This document shows positions 12,894 to 26,110 of a DNA stretch of 64,000 nucleotides, piece after piece; positions within the stretch are counted from its first letter, which is position 1; each line of letters opens with the position of its first letter. The stretch is from Alopecurus myosuroides. Lineage: Eukaryota; Streptophyta; Magnoliopsida; Poales; Poaceae. Position numbers and translations under genes: made by a program. The DNA lies in assembly GCA_028641055.1 (NCBI GenBank), contig CM054062.1, forward strand, positions 18,223,639 to 18,287,638. Reading direction: 5' to 3'. The notes below the pieces were generated by a model, which searched no databases, had not been told where the DNA came from, and saw only the letters and a list, made by a program, of their open reading frames with translations.

Positions 12894-13773
12894 TGATATG
12901 AGGCTGGCGTTGGTAAACCCCAAGAGAAAGGTTGTGAAGAATGTAGTAGCAAGTTTTCCCTCAGAAAAGAAACCAAGGTTGAATCGACCAGTAGGAGGAC
13001 AAGCAATCTATGAAGCTTGATGCAGCTGAGGTGGCAGTGCGCACTATCGGTTCAGCAGCACCGTGGAACCTACACAACACAATCAAATCACTTTGTCCCA
13101 ACGTAGCAGTGAGGTTGTCAATCTCACCGGTTTTGCTGAACACAAAGAGGTTTAATGTATGGTGTGGAAAATAGTAAGAACAGTATGAAGGCGGTATGAA
13201 AGCAGTAGGTGTTTTATCAGAATGAGGAAAATGGACCGGGGTCCGCAGTTCACTAGTGGTGTCTCTCCGTGAAAGATAGATAACATGTGTGGTGAACAAA
13301 TTACAGCTGGGCAATTGACAGATATGAAGGCTGCACCGTAGGGCATATGCAAGACAGAAAGATTACTATGTGATTCATGCGGGCATTAAAACAAAATACA
13401 TAGACCGTCATCCAACTTCATCTATGTCTAATAATCCACCCTCCGAATATCATCCGAACAAACTTTGGGTATTTAGTTGCTGGCAACAGATTATCGCAGT
13501 AAAAAAAAGTGTGTAATGTAAACTAGGTAAACACTGTTGTTTTCTCCCTAATGGCAGCAACACATCCTCCATCCTTCATGTTTCTGTCACTCGAGCACAG
13601 ATGCAAAGGAGGCATGAACCCACTATCGAGCATAAATACTCCTTCTTCGAGTTACTAGCATCTACTTGGCCAGAGAATCTACTAATAACGAAGAGCATGC
13701 AAGATCATAAATAACATAAGCATGAAGATAACATGATAGATTGATAATCAGAAGACATAACATGATAGATTTT
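12894..13773 (-). repeat. LTR fragment, minus orientation, cut at E1
   Basis: Starts TGATATGAGGCTGGCGTTGG and is similar to the E8 LTR from about 4090 onward (GTAGCAAGTTTTCCCTC, ACCAAGGTTGAATCGACCAG, ATGGACCGGGGTCC). It stops abruptly at 13773 where Tat-type gag sequence starts. Neither its own start nor a TSD is visible. Confidence 0.5.
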
Positions 13774-14172
13774 GTAACACGAGCCGCTTGGCTCAAGGCA
13801 AACGCGGCAGTACACTCTGGCCAGCCGGTTGAAGACGGAGCTTCCCGAGATGATCTAACCGCATACCACTAGCACCTGGTGTTGGCGGGTCGGCTGATCG
13901 CTGAAGCCTGCAAGAATCTCGATGCACGAAAGGAAGCAGTGGATGCATTGAGTGCGCGCCGCGCGGCGCTCTCGAGGACTCGATCGACGGGAAACCAACC
14001 CCTGAAGAAAAGATATGTCTCGAAGACTGGTGGCTTGGACCAAGAATCCCTTAGTGGAATCAGCAGGTCACTCGAGACTTCGCTTATGCACGTCAATGAG
14101 GAAGGCAACGTACATCCGATGACCCCCGATGCGGCACTCCTGGCAGCCGCCACATACTTACAAGCGAACTAG
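13774..14172 (+). pseudogene. gag: E1 gag N-terminal fragment
   Basis: The frame open to the TAG at 14170 gives an Ala-rich helical segment (LIAEACKNLDARKEAVDALS), as found near the N terminus of Tat-clade Gag. The sequence begins abruptly at 13774 with no start codon, and a stop lies just before 13879. The downstream gag frame (14229) is shifted relative to this one, so the N-terminal part is broken. Confidence 0.55.
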
Positions 14173-14228
14173 CCACCCGAAAACGACCCCCGCGTGAAGC
14201 CGAATCGAAAGGTTCAAAGGGGCTAGGC

Positions 14229-14740
14229 ATGGCAGCCACAAGAATCGCCGCTCAGAACCGCAAGCATGCGACAACGTGGGAAGCTGAAAAAACTCCTCGA
14301 GTGGACAAAACACCTCGCAGACGAGGGAGCACATCACCTAGAAGGGGAGACAAGGAATCACCTCGTCTCCCCCAAGGAAAAGAAGCCCGGCGCCGCGGCG
14401 ACAACCCGCATAGCAAGGAGGATAGCCCGCGAGATCGCAACCACAGTCCACAGCATCACAGAAGCCGATCGCGATACCGCAGCAGAGAACCGCGGAAGGA
14501 GGATAATCGCGACAGGCCTGAATACGATGCGCGCGGTGACATCGCGCAAAGCAAGGTCGACAGGGCTCGAGCAATCAGGAACCGTGCACGATCGCTGTCC
14601 ACCTCCTCCGACGAGGAAGCCATCGGCGTATTTTTCTTCACCCACGACATCCGCGAGGCACCGATGCCCAAGAGATTCAAGCTTACCACGGAAGTACCAA
14701 AGTACGACAGCTTGATAGAGCCCAAGTCATGGTTGTCAGA
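14229..14740 (+). pseudogene. gag: E1 gag, part upstream of the E2 insertion
   Basis: Arg/Ser/Pro-rich, strongly basic segment (SRYRSREPRK, RRGSTSPRRG), then an acidic turn and the start of the Gag capsid-like domain (PKYDSLIEPKSWLSD). The frame is cut at 14740 by the E2 LTR. Skipping E2 and one TSD copy puts 58305 in exactly the same frame. The open frame runs a few codons into the LTR (to 14768), but that tail is not gag. Confidence 0.8.
14736..14740 (+). repeat. E2 target-site duplication, left (TCAGA)
   Basis: TCAGA directly precedes the TGTAACATCT LTR start at 14741 and is repeated at 58300-58304 after the right LTR. Confidence 0.9.
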
Positions 14741-17702
14741 TGTAACATCTCAAAATTTGCTAAATTAGGGTGTGTAGTGTTGTGTTCATCTCATACATGC
14801 ATGAAACAAAAATTTAATAAGTTGGAAACAATTTAAATTGTCAATTAAATTGGTTTGAGAAAATCTCCACAAATACTACTTAATGTGGGTTTCAAAGTTT
14901 TGCACTGAAAAATATTTCAATTTCACCAAACAAAAATATGGTGTGGTTGGAAATTTGATAAGGTTTTCAAATCTTATTTTTGCCTATTTTTTTTGTTTGC
15001 AAAAATACCCTAAAAATGTTGGTTGTTGTGTTGTTTTAATTGACAAAAGGACCAGTCTGTAAAGTTAAGTAACTTCAGGGGGTTTTCGAAAAGTTCCTTT
15101 TGTCTTCTTCCTCGTGACAGTAGGAGCAGCTCGCTGTCTCCATGGCCGCTGTCGACCTCTCCTCCTCACTTCCAGCCGTTGATGCTCTCGTGGATAAGCT
15201 ACAGAATGACTCCGTGGCCTCTCTTCCTTTTCCTCCCCCCCTCGAGCTCTCTCTCTGTTGTAACCCTAACTCAAAACCCTAACCATCGGCCGCCTCCTAG
15301 CACCGTCGTCTCCAGCCTTCCCCCATCGAATTGAGGCCACCACGAGCACCTCCATCATCTCCTCTTCCTAGTGGTTAAGTCACGGCACCACGGAAGTCGT
15401 AGAACGATGGGATCGAGTGGTCTTCCTCAACTCCAGCCACCGGCTACCTCCTCCCATCGCCGCCGACTCCGTCGGTATCAGGGCTCGTCGTTCGTTCCAT
15501 CACCTCCACACGCCAGTGCCCTCGCTTCGCCCCCTCTCCCTCTCTAGCTCTCTGTACCCGTGCCCCCGCCGGCCGCCGCCGCGCCATGGTCGCCGACATG
15601 AATTCCGGTGACCATTTGGTCACCCAGCACCACCTACACGTTCGCCTTGAGCTACTTCACCTTCCCATCGCCTCCAATTCGAGATTCCATCGACGAATTC
15701 GTCGAATTCGAGTTCAACTATGAGGACCGTAGCAGGGTGACGTCACACCTGCGTCATGCTGACCTCAGCGCGGTTTTTCTCTGTTTTTGGAAAAAATGAA
15801 TATTGCACTGACACGTGGGCACCACCTTCATTTAAATTACAGAAATGATTAAAAATGGAAAATTGAATATCCCCTAGAATATTAATCAGAAAAATAAAAT
15901 AAAAATATGGTTTTGTTGGAAAAAATAAACTCTACATGAAAATGTCACTTTCATACATGTTTGAGAAACTATAATTTTGTCCATTATTTTAATATTGTTT
16001 AATTCATTTAAAATAGAGAAAATAAGTTTTTATTCAGTAAAATTAGAAAATTACAAGTTATATACCAAAATGCTCAAAATGATAAATGCAACCTGTTTAT
16101 GATGTTTTCAAACCCATTTGAGCTTTAAAATTGGACACACTTCCAGAATTTCCCGAATTGCCCTCCGGGGTCTACTTCGGGATAATTTCAGTAAAAATGC
16201 TTAATTGCCATTTGAACCCTAGAAACCCATAGAACATGTCTAGGGCTTTATTTTAGTGCATTAAATTGCTCAGGAATACATATTGTGCATTGCATTGATG
16301 CCATGTTTGATTGTTGTTCTTCTTTTCGGTGTTATTCCCCCTCGGTAGAACCCGACTCCGAAGTGAAGGCAAACAACTCCAATGACGAATACTTGATCTT
16401 AACCGACAAGTCAAGCACTTATTCCAGAAGAAATCTTTATCTGGTTTTCTTGAACCTAGGCAAGCATAACCTCTTATCTGCTCATATACGTTTTCCAACA
16501 ACATTTTATTCTCGTACTTTTCATTCGATTCCAAACTATTTGATGCTAGTAGATATAGTTCACCTATATACTGCATTGCCTCAATATCCTGATCCACTGC
16601 TCCTAGCCGCCATAGATTTTCTTGTGCGCATTGCCAGTGCCTCATATCTGCTTCGCTTAGTCATACATGTTTGTTTACCTCTGCTCCATCTGGTTGATGA
16701 ATCAGAGCTGCGATAACCTAGTATGATATGATGACGTGGTGAGATGAGCACTGTGTTGTTAACTTGACTAAGGCTTAGATAGGAGGCCACTTGGTAAGTG
16801 GTTGTTTGTCCGATACTTTCCAACCCTAGGATTAAGGTCTCGTCGTGGAAACCAAGACTGAGCGTGCAACCACACGTGCGAGCCAATGAACCTCGCTCGA
16901 CTAACTAACTTGTTTGGCCACATCCACGAGTCACGTAGTTTACTATTTCCATCTGCGTGTGAGTCAGAAAATGATTTGGAGAAAACCTAGGGCGTGACCG
17001 GGACAAGTGATGGACGTACACGGATCTTGATCCCGACTTACAGAACATGTGCCGTCAGGAGGTGGCCAACTCCCTATTGACGGGTGGCCCTGTTTGGGTT
17101 GACTCATGGATAGGGTCGAGCAAGGTAAAGGTTGGAGCCAGCCACCCTCTGTCGCGCTCCATGGAAGAGCGTACATTTGGCGCTAAGAGTCGGAGGGTAC
17201 ATGTGGGTAAAGTGTACCACCCTGTAGGGATAAATCTTTCGGAAAGCCATGTCCATGGTTAAGGACGACTTAGTGGAAGACACGAGGTCATAGATAACTT
17301 GAACGTAACGTAAAAGATGGTGACAATGATTGAAGGGTGCCTCTTCATAGATACTGAGAGGGGTGATCCTTGTAGCATGAGATGCTGGCAAATGATGTTG
17401 GTGGATTGAAAAGATGATGGTTACTTGGTGGATTGAAAAAATGATGATTACAGTAGTTGAGTAGTTTTCTCATCTGTTTTGAAGACACTCCTTGAGACGT
17501 GCTATTCCTCCTCGAATTGGAAAACAAAGATTGCTTTAGGCAAAAAAGCCTTCATAAAACCCTTTCTGAAGATAGTAGATATATAATAGGTTAACTAAGT
17601 CTTGTTGAGTACCTCCCGTACTCAGGTTTGCTTATTTGGTTCAGGTGAAGATCTCACTTCGGTGGTGTTTCAACATGGACATTGACGAGTAGTTTGGAAT
17701 TC
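14741..17702 (+). repeat. E2 left LTR, first segment
   Basis: Starts TGTAACATCTCAAAATTTG and is collinear with 54746-57670. The promoter-like region at 15110-15600 is GC-rich with a CT run (15247-15260) and telo-box-like CCCTAA motifs at 15263-15285. The 143-codon ORF at 16285 is also open in the other LTR but shows no protein-level constraint. It is interrupted after 17702 by E3. Confidence 0.85.
17698..17702. repeat. E3 target-site duplication, left (AATTC, altered)
   Basis: AATTC precedes E3 and GATTC follows it (50356-50360). The unoccupied copy in the E2 right LTR (about 57666-57670) reads GGTTC, so the left TSD has acquired a G-to-A change. Confidence 0.8.
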
Positions 17703-20700
17703 TGTGGTGACCCAGCACACCACTTCATGTGTTGTGCGCAAGTCGATGACATAATACTCACAGAAGGACTTATCCGTGAATATTACATCCCTTAGAGTAG
17801 TACAACAGAAACATAGCAGGTCCAGGCAAAACAATAGGATACAAACTTCATAACAAAATATCGAAAATCTCTTTGAAGAATCAAAGAAGATCTCTTACAA
17901 TGAAACATCAGAAGAAGTATATCGAAGATCCAAGCTGGAGAATTACTCTAGCTCGGAACATAATCTACTATGGCTGATGTCAGCCCTAACCTATGGCTTA
18001 AAACAACTAACTCCAAGAATGGACTCCACCTACACCTTGATAGCTTCTCCTCCATCAACATTGTTGATGACGATGCTCCACGATGACGACTTCCATCAGG
18101 CTTCAACTCTAAGCAGGGGGTCAAACGGGAACGAATGAGTAACGAGCGTTACTCAGCAAGTTCATGATATATAGAGGGTAGTTTGATGCACTAACTACAG
18201 CTTCATACTCGAAAGAGTCATAAGCTAATGCAAGATTTTGTAAAACATTCTTCAAGAGATTTATTTTACTCTGAAAACTATGCCCGCCAGACCATCACAG
18301 GACTAGAACTTCATGGTGTTGCCTTTCCTGTAGCGTTCGCAGTTCCTTCCCGGAACAGGGGGTAACATGCCACATCCTTTTGCACTCTGCAGAGGTGCGT
18401 TACTTTACCCATGGACGACTAAGACCATGTTGCACGACCAGGTGTACATTCATGTCCACTCCCACTCAGGTGTGGGGCCCGGTTGTTGGTCCAAGCCAAA
18501 CCATGCTTCTCCGCACAACGCATGCCCACCCATTTCCGCCAGCAGGTTGAACGCCTGATTCCACCCCTCACGATGGAGATCTACGCGCCTCTGGCAGACA
18601 CTCATAGACCCCAGAGTCCGTGGGACGTAAGGGCTCCCACCCATGTGCTTGTAGTCCCACAGAACCTACATCGTACGTCTCTGGCAGCCCGTTGACATGC
18701 AAACGAGAAAAGATCACAACTGACTTACTCCCCCCATAGAATACCCATGGTTAACGCGGTATTTACGGTGCACCGAGTTCGGACGGCATCTGTGATTTGT
18801 TCCTAGGTAATACTTTCCCATGCAGATGGAACCTTCCTTTGACCTATTCATCTTACCATGGTTCCATCCGCCCACCAAACAGAACACTACCACTCGGGTA
18901 GTCATTCAATTAGTCATATTATTATAAAAATAGGATCATGCATTCTTTTGAGATCAGGTGGTAATACGATAGGATTTTTGCAAATAGTTTGTTATGAAGT
19001 ACTGCAAAGGATATGAGCAAGTGATGGACTTGCCTGAGATTGAAATAACCATAATAATCTATGTCTTTGGGGTTCGAGGGTCACGTAGACAATTCCGACA
19101 TCTAAAAGATAGCAAAGTAGTCCTGGTAAGGACTACAGAAAACAATGTCAAGATGATACATGCATAGTAATGAGATGCATCGTGAATTACCCTGGAAAAC
19201 ACCCCAGCTTACAATTGTGAGCTACGTTTGATACGATAACTTACTCACATAAGTTTTAGTTGAGTTGTTTCATTACCTGTGGTGATGTTGTTATTACTTA
19301 TTTTAGACTTACATTTGTTTCACTTTTACTTATCAATCAATGGTTGTTATGTTTGGTTGTCAATGATTGTCACATGGTTAAACGAGAAAACAATATCATA
19401 TGGAAACAATTATTTAAAAATATAATAAAGATGTTTGATTTTATGTTCAAAAGTGTAGGGCTAATGACAAAGAGTTTAATTGAAAATGAGGGACTAGTAC
19501 AGCTAACTCTATCATTACAATTCTTGCTAATGACTTGTGATGATATATTTTAGTAGGTGTGAAAACATGAGGGTTTTATTAATAAGGAAAATGATATTCA
19601 GGTAGTTATTGCCGGTTATAATGGAATATTATAGAATTCCATTATACCTTTAGAAACAAGTTTATAAGTTAGACAAAATGTTTTTTGTTTGACATATTTG
19701 AGTTGAAAATGTTTTTCTCTTTAATTTGGTATCTCATTTAAAGTATTCTGAAAATATTTGAATTAAGATATTAATTTATTAATTTTAAATGAATTAGATG
19801 AGTAGGCAAATATAGCACACATGAAAACTTGGTCAAATGACTATGAAAACATCATAGATGAGTTGTATATGTCATTTGGAGCAGTTTGGCATATAATTTA
19901 TATTTTTATGATTTTATGAATTATTTATTATTTTTATCAATCTTTACTGATTTAATTTAATTAAATAAATATTAAATTTTAAATTTTACCAAATATTGTT
20001 AAAAAGTTTAAAAAATCATTTATATTATATTTTTCTGATTAATTTTATATTTTGTTTGTATTTTTCTGAGTAATAGAATTAGAGTTATTGAATTAATAAG
20101 TTTAAAATATTTTCTATTATTTTTGAATTGACAGGTGGGGTCCACCTGTCAGTTTTGGTTTTTTATTCAATAAAAAATAAAAACAAAAAGAAAAGGGCCC
20201 ATGACGTCATGGTTGCGTCAGCAATGGAGCAATCTCTCCTGTTGAGATTTAATCCGTCGATTTACTCCAAATTAGCGCGAGGGGTTTGTTCTGCTAGCTA
20301 GATACGGTCCCTGCGAACCTATTGGAGGCGGCGGACTGATCAAATGGTCGTGGAGTGGCCGGCGTCGAGCTTATCTGCGACAGACGGCGGCGGGTGACGG
20401 TGCTACGACGATCCCGGAAACGATCGACCAAACGGGAAGTAGCTCTACGGCTTACCAGGAGTACGGTGGAGGTGTTGGGGAAACAAAGCGCGGCCGGAGA
20501 ACGGAGAATTTTGCACGGCGGACGTCACCGGAGAGGAAAGGGAACGGCGGATTCCGGCGGCCCCATGCCTTTCCCAGCTTGCGTGCGTGCTCGAGGAGGT
20601 CGACGAGGACCTGGCGCGTCTCCCTGTGGCCTCAGCTCCTCCATTGGTGCCCGGAGTTGACAGCGGCGAGCGGTGGCCGTGGGTTAGGGTTAGGGTTCCG

Positions 20701-23550
20701 GTTCGGTTACAGAGAGAGAGAGAGCAATGAGTGAGGAGAGTGAGCGAGAGAGAGAGAGAGTTCGATCTAGATGCCACCCCGTATTTGTACTCGCGAAATG
20801 GCGGCGAGCAGGACGTGGCATCGACCACGGTGACGCGACGAACCTCCTCTCTGCCTTCTGGCTGGCGTTGAGGAAGAAAGAAAAGAAATTGTCACATTAC
20901 AATAACCCCCTGAAGTTTCTATTATTTACGACTAAGTCCTTCTGACTTTAAAACTCAGAAGAAAACACTGTTTTTCAGGGCTTATTTGTAAACATAAAAA
21001 TTATTAAAAAATATATTTGAATTCCTCATCAAATTTTACACCTCACCCTGTTTTGTTTTGGTGAATTTGAAGAATATTTATATTTTTTATTTAGGGTGCT
21101 AGATTAAGTGGTTTTTGTTATTTTCTCTCTATTTAAATTTCATATGGATTAAAACTCACTTAGTGTATTCCATGACATGAAAACAACCCCACTAATATGT
21201 TATTGAAATAATGATATGTTTTCTATTGGATAGTTTTTAGGTATAATACCTTTTTGGAAATAATTAGTAAGATTTAGTAATGTTGTATTTATTTTTTTAG
21301 GCATAGTAATAAAATCACCCAATAGGGAATTTTATTCCAAATCATACCAAATGATTTTAATTGGTGAAGGGGCTTGTTTTCTTTTATGATACCATGTCAT
21401 CTTTTATAATTAATCTCTTAGCAATCTTTGGTTTCCATTTTACTTAGGTGTGTGTAAGAAATGTTTTTGTTTTTAGTACTTGACCAAATGGAAAACATAT
21501 ATGATTTTGGGATCTTATTTTCTTGTTTTCCACATAGGTTCCAATATGGATATTATCCCTTTTTTGTTTTAGAACATGTAATCATTTACATGTGGGTGTA
21601 TGGTTGAATTCTTAATGTTTTCGATTTGTGTTATGGATGAAAAAGATCTGGAAAACAAGGAAATTAATTTGTTTTCCCCTACCTCATCTTATCACCAGAC
21701 ATGTGGATGCAAGGGCTTGTTATTAATTTATCTCTTGCCAATTGTTTCCATTAAAGATATTACTATGAGTTCATCATCTCTGATGAGTTTGATAGAGGTT
21801 ATTGGTTCTCTATTATATCCTAATGATTCACTGGATAATCTCTTATGATCCCTTACTGAGGCAGTGTTGCTTCTGGTGGTCTTCTGTTGCTTGATGGTCT
21901 TCTCTTTAGTTGCAACTAGTCTTCTGGTACTGCCTTTGTCATTTGCAAGAAATATTAGCTCTTGGATTCCATCTTTAACTATCTCACCCTTGTGGTGAAA
22001 ACAACCAGTTATTCAAAGCAAAGATTTTACTTAGATGATTATAAAAGTAGGTGAGTTTGTGTTATGACATCAATTAGCCTTAAGCATATAAGAAGAATCT
22101 GTTGACAAGTTTGCAAGGCTTGTCCCCAATTTACTTTTCATATACAAGAGACTGAGATGTACTAGGTTATTCAACCTTCTGTTTGTTTGTGTATGACACT
22201 CAATTGTTTGAGTATACAAAAGTGATCTGTTAACAAGGTGTACAGGCTTGTTGCCAAACTACTTCTATATAACACTAACATTGGAGTATCACACTATTTC
22301 ATGAGGAGTTCATAAGATCATATCAGGATATAAGAGTTCCAAAGACTCTGATCATAAATTGGAATAGCACTTCTAGAATCCTCCAAAGAATCCTTCTTAA
22401 GATCTTCTTGTGGTAGTTCCTCTATTCTTGTTGATGCTTGTCTTGCAAAATGACTTAGAGAAGATTGGAAGTTAACAATATAAAATGATCTAGATAGAAT
22501 AACAAGATCTAGATTAAAAGTTAGTTCATGCTTTTATTATCCTTACATATACTTCTTATTTTATTTCCCAAAAGATAGATACTTATTTCATACATGATTG
22601 GTTTTACTTAGATATCAATTCAATTTCTCTAACAGAGATTATAACTTGTTGTTATCCATGGGTTGTATCCAGAGATACTTTAGTTGTTGAATATTGATTG
22701 ATAAATGAGACCATGGCATGAGAAGATTATTGGGGTTTAATGACTTATGTCATAGTTGTTAGTTGGTTTCTTAGAGTGTCATGTTGTTACTTTATATTCT
22801 TCTCTTTATTACATGTTTCATTCATAAGGCAGATATAGAGGTTTGGGAATATCATGTGTAATGTTCAAGGTTTTAATAGTAGGTTAAGAAGATTTACTTC
22901 TTCATTTAGGTACTTCTTTTATGATGGATGAGATATGTACATATTCGATAAATATGTTAATACAATTATTATGTCATTTTCCACTTGTGGGTTTTGAGTT
23001 AACACTTGTTTGTATCACTAGTGTTCTATTGATTCTTTGTTATGTACTTGTGATGGTTCACCTGATAATTAAGAGATGATTTATAAAGATGTTATGCATA
23101 TTGATTGATAACTTAAGTAGTTCATGTTTTAGAGAGTCTAAAATATGTGTTGATGAGATTATTCCATCAAACACTACTAACTTGTGGAAGTGTGATCATC
23201 AGTTATGAGATTTGGATACTCACCCTATTTGAGTTGTAGATACCTAGGGAATTATCCCAGGTCACTTATAGACTTGAGGTTATGCTAGTTGAGAGTTTGT
23301 GTTGGTCATACCCAACTATGGTTTATCTTATCAGGTGATTTGGTTTCTTGAGATACTAGTTATAAAGATCACTCCAGATGCACTCCTGACCAGATGATCT
23401 AAACCTATTTCATCATGTCAGGTGAAACATTGGTCACTTTGGTTTGTTTAAACTTCCGCGCCAAAATTTCCCGTACTTTTAGATGCATGCTCTGCAAATG
23501 CACATATTAATTTTAGATCCTTATAACCTCCCAAACACTGGTATGTTACA
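17703..23550 (-). repeat. E3 LTR (element 3' side), uninterrupted, 5,848 bp
   Basis: Plus strand runs TGTGGTGACCC...GGTATGTTACA, so read on the minus strand it is TGTAACATACC...GGGTCACCACA. It preserves the unoccupied E4 target (GGACGACTAAGACC, about 18414-18427) and the unoccupied E5 target (ATACCTAGGGAATT, about 23246-23259). A GC-rich segment at 20340-20780 contains a GA run and a TTAGGG triplet repeat, and is probably the promoter/leader on the minus strand. No gene is supported in the remaining AT-rich sequence. Confidence 0.85.
20705..20762. repeat. GA-rich microsatellite in E3 LTR
   Basis: Interrupted (GA)n tract, preceded by GGTTAGGGTTAGGGTT at 20682. The other LTR has the same pair at 43683-43763. 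On the minus strand this is a CT tract followed by CCCTAA repeats, a layout shared with the E2 LTR promoter region. Confidence 0.7.
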
Positions 23551-23567
23551 GTATCTCCCCCTTAACA
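23551..23567 (-). other. E3 polypurine tract
   Basis: The minus strand reads TTAAGGGGGAGATAC immediately before TGTAACATACC. It is close in form to the E2 tract (AAGGGGGTAGATT before TGTAAG). Confidence 0.8.
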
Positions 23568-25246
23568 AGAACTTCATCCCGAAGTTCAACCTCTCTCACG
23601 TAAAGATAGGTAGAGAGAACTTCTGTAGACCGTTGAATCTTCACAGTTGTTTTCTTATGTTGACCTCGGCATGTGTAGCCTCTTGTCTGGATTGTTCACC
23701 TTCCAATGTCTTGTGTAATGATCTAATACTTAGCCTGTTGCTATGACAACTTTGTTTTGTTACTAGGCCTTCCTAATGGTATTATGAAGAACACGTGGTA
23801 TTTCCACCATATAGTGGATACCCTCATTCTCCGATGAATAGGTATGGTTTCCTACCTCTCAGAACTTTCTGAAGAATATTTGGTATATCCACCAGGTGAT
23901 GAATAACCAATAAGATTCTTCCAGTACATCGGATATTGTCTATGTTTAGGACTCCTTGATTCAATCTAATGGTCTCTAGAGAAATACTGCTCAAAGAACT
24001 TGTACCACGTAGTGTACGATAACTTAGAATCATCTAGTAAGTAAAAATATCTTCGAGTTTTCTCGAGTATTAACTTTTTCCTACAGGTGACTATAACCTA
24101 TTCCACTTGTTACTTCCTATAGTCCTTCTATATCATTAGGTTTCAACTTCTACGGGGTGACTCTATGAGTTTATTCATCGAACTTCTACATGTTTCCTTC
24201 TAGGATATAACTACTCATGTGATTTTCTCGGCATCGCTTGTGGTAGATCTCCATGTGTTGATGAAGTATATCACCAACTCCAAACAAGATGTGGAATGTG
24301 GTCCATTCCCTTCAGTGGCTTTATTGACTTCCGCCTTCTTGACTTCCTAGTCTTCCAGAACTTTGGTGGTTGTATCAAGCTGCTGATATTTCAGACCGCT
24401 CTCAAACTAATCCTATACCCTCTAGACCAGTAACATCAAGATAGAACTCAGTGTTTGCACATGCATTTGCACATCAAATTCAATCTTCATGTACAGTCTA
24501 GTCAATCAAAGATCCAAATAAGATCCAATAAATCCCAAATGCAGTTATGTAGCAATCATGCATCCAAAAGCCTGTGACATAAGAGTACTTAGATTAAAAC
24601 ATCTCAAGTACCCAAGGATCTTAAATGCTATACACTACAAGTAGGTATATAGTACTTTGTAATCCTATTCTACACAACCACACTTTGCCTCGGTAATTAC
24701 TCCAATTGCATGCCTTACTGCAGTGGAATAAACCAAGACAAAATTATCCTATTGTAGTTGTTTTTCTAACTTGGTTCCATATAGGACTAAGTACCAGGTC
24801 AATTGAATTACTTTATCTTTATTACGATAAACTTCTCATGACATCCGTTGATCCTTCATGGTGTTGATCACATAGTAGAAGTAGTAATGTAGCTTCCATC
24901 AATGCTTATGCCTTCTCCTAATACTATACTACATTATGATGATTCACCACTGGACTTCATAACTAAGGATATGGTATATACCCACTGGTTACCATAGTTT
25001 AATAACTCTTTACGATTCGCGAATATCCCTAATTGTGGACTCCTATAATTATTCTATACCATGTTCTACTCCATCCTATACATTCATAAAATGGGGTAAT
25101 CACCACTTTGACTTAATCATGTCTGACTATGTCAGAACTCTCCTTTTCCCAATAACACTAATACATGATAGACTTTTAACTATTCATACCTATGTATAAA
25201 GAAAATAGATAAGTAGATTTACTCGTGTTGAGTAAGAAAATTCTAT

Positions 25247-25292
25247 ACAACTATGATCATATCATTCTCAAGTGAATGATCATCATAGTTGT
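25247..25292 (-). other. Inverted repeat near the E3 primer site
   Basis: The left arm starts ACAACTATGAT and the right arm ends ATCATAGTTGT, with ATCATTC/GAATGAT pairing further in and a small bulge. In the E3 transcript it would form a stem of about 18 bp in the leader downstream of the primer site. Confidence 0.6.
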
Positions 25293-25378
25293 AAGGAATG
25301 TGGTTTAGATAAGATGGCTTCCTATAGTTCTTACCAACCTACAGATCTCCTAAAAGGTTTTAAACCTAAGGTCGCTTC

Positions 25379-25390
25379 GCTCTGATACCA
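25379..25390 (-). other. E3 primer-binding site (initiator tRNA-Met)
   Basis: The minus strand reads TGGTATCAGAGC two bases inside the LTR edge (25393). This fixes E3 as minus-oriented. The same 12-mer is the E2 primer site on the plus strand. Confidence 0.9.
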
Positions 25391-25392
25391 TC

Positions 25393-26110
25393 TGTAGAGA
25401 CCCAGCACACCACTGCATGTGTAGTGCGCAAGTCGATGACATAATACTCACAGAAGGACTTATCCGTGAATATTACATCCCTCAGAGTAGTACAACAGAA
25501 ACATAGCAGGTCCAGGCAAAACTATAGGATACAAACTTCATAAAAAAATCTCGAGAATCTCTTTGAAGAATCAAAGAAGATCTCTTACAAATGAAACATC
25601 AGAAGAAGTATATCGAAGATCCAAACTGGAGAATTACTCTAGCTCAGAACTTAATCTACTGTGGCTGATGTCAACCCTAACCTATGGCTTAAAACAACTA
25701 ACTCCAAGAATGGACTCCACCTACACCTTGATAGCTTCTCCTCCATCAACATTGTTGATGACGATGCTACACGATGACGACTTCCATCAGGCTTCAACTC
25801 TAAGCAGGGGGTCAAACGGGAACGAATGAGTAACGAGCGTTACTCAGCAGGTTCATGATATATAGAGGGTAGTTTGATGCACTAACTACAGCTTCAGACT
25901 CGAAAGAGTCATAAGCTAATGCAATATTTTGTAAAACTTTCTTCAAAAGATTTATTTTACTTCTGAAAACTATGCCCGCCAGACCATCACAGGACTAGAA
26001 CTTCATGGAGTTGCCTTTCCTGTAGCGTTCACAGTTCCTTCCCGGAACAGGGGGTAACATGCCACATCCTTTTACACTCTGCAGAGGTGCGTTACTTTAC
26101 CCATGGACGA
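25393..26110 (-). repeat. E3 LTR (element 5' side), segment 1
   Basis: Collinear with 17703-18424. It ends at the E4 insertion, and the last five bases (GACGA) are the E4 TSD. LTR-internal ORFs shared with 17-18 kb are not genes. Confidence 0.85.
26106..26110. repeat. E4 target-site duplication, left (GACGA)
   Basis: GACGA at 26106-26110 and again at 41406-41410, flanking TGTCGG...CGACA exactly. The other E3 LTR shows a single GACGA at this position. Confidence 0.95.

Larger units (their letters stand above)
23551..25392 (-). mobile_element. E3 internal domain, non-coding
   Basis: 1,842 bp between polypurine tract and primer site. The longest open frames are under 90 codons and none shows gag, protease, RT or integrase motifs. 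It holds an imperfect inverted repeat at 25247-25292 about 90 bases inside the primer site. Confidence 0.75.

Noticed and set aside
12491..13006. 171-codon minus-strand ORF
   Set aside because: It crosses the joint between two LTR fragments at 12893 and is simple-sequence biased. It matches no recognisable family.
16285..16716. 143-codon ORF present and open in both E2 LTRs (also 56300-56731)
   Set aside because: About 15 of 143 residues differ between the two copies, which seems to account for most of the nucleotide differences, so there is no sign of purifying selection. It lies in U3/R-like LTR sequence.
20682..20698. GGTTAGGGTTAGGGTT as a possible interstitial telomere repeat
   Set aside because: Only about two units and of the TTAGGG type, whereas most grasses use TTTAGGG. 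It lies in an LTR promoter region and is repeated in the other LTR, so it is a telo-box-like motif, not a telomere relic.
20355..20945. ORFs of 70-127 codons in the GC-rich part of the E3 LTR (also 43456-43948)
   Set aside because: They fall in the LTR promoter/leader, contain GA-repeat translation, and differ by frame shifts between the two LTR copies.
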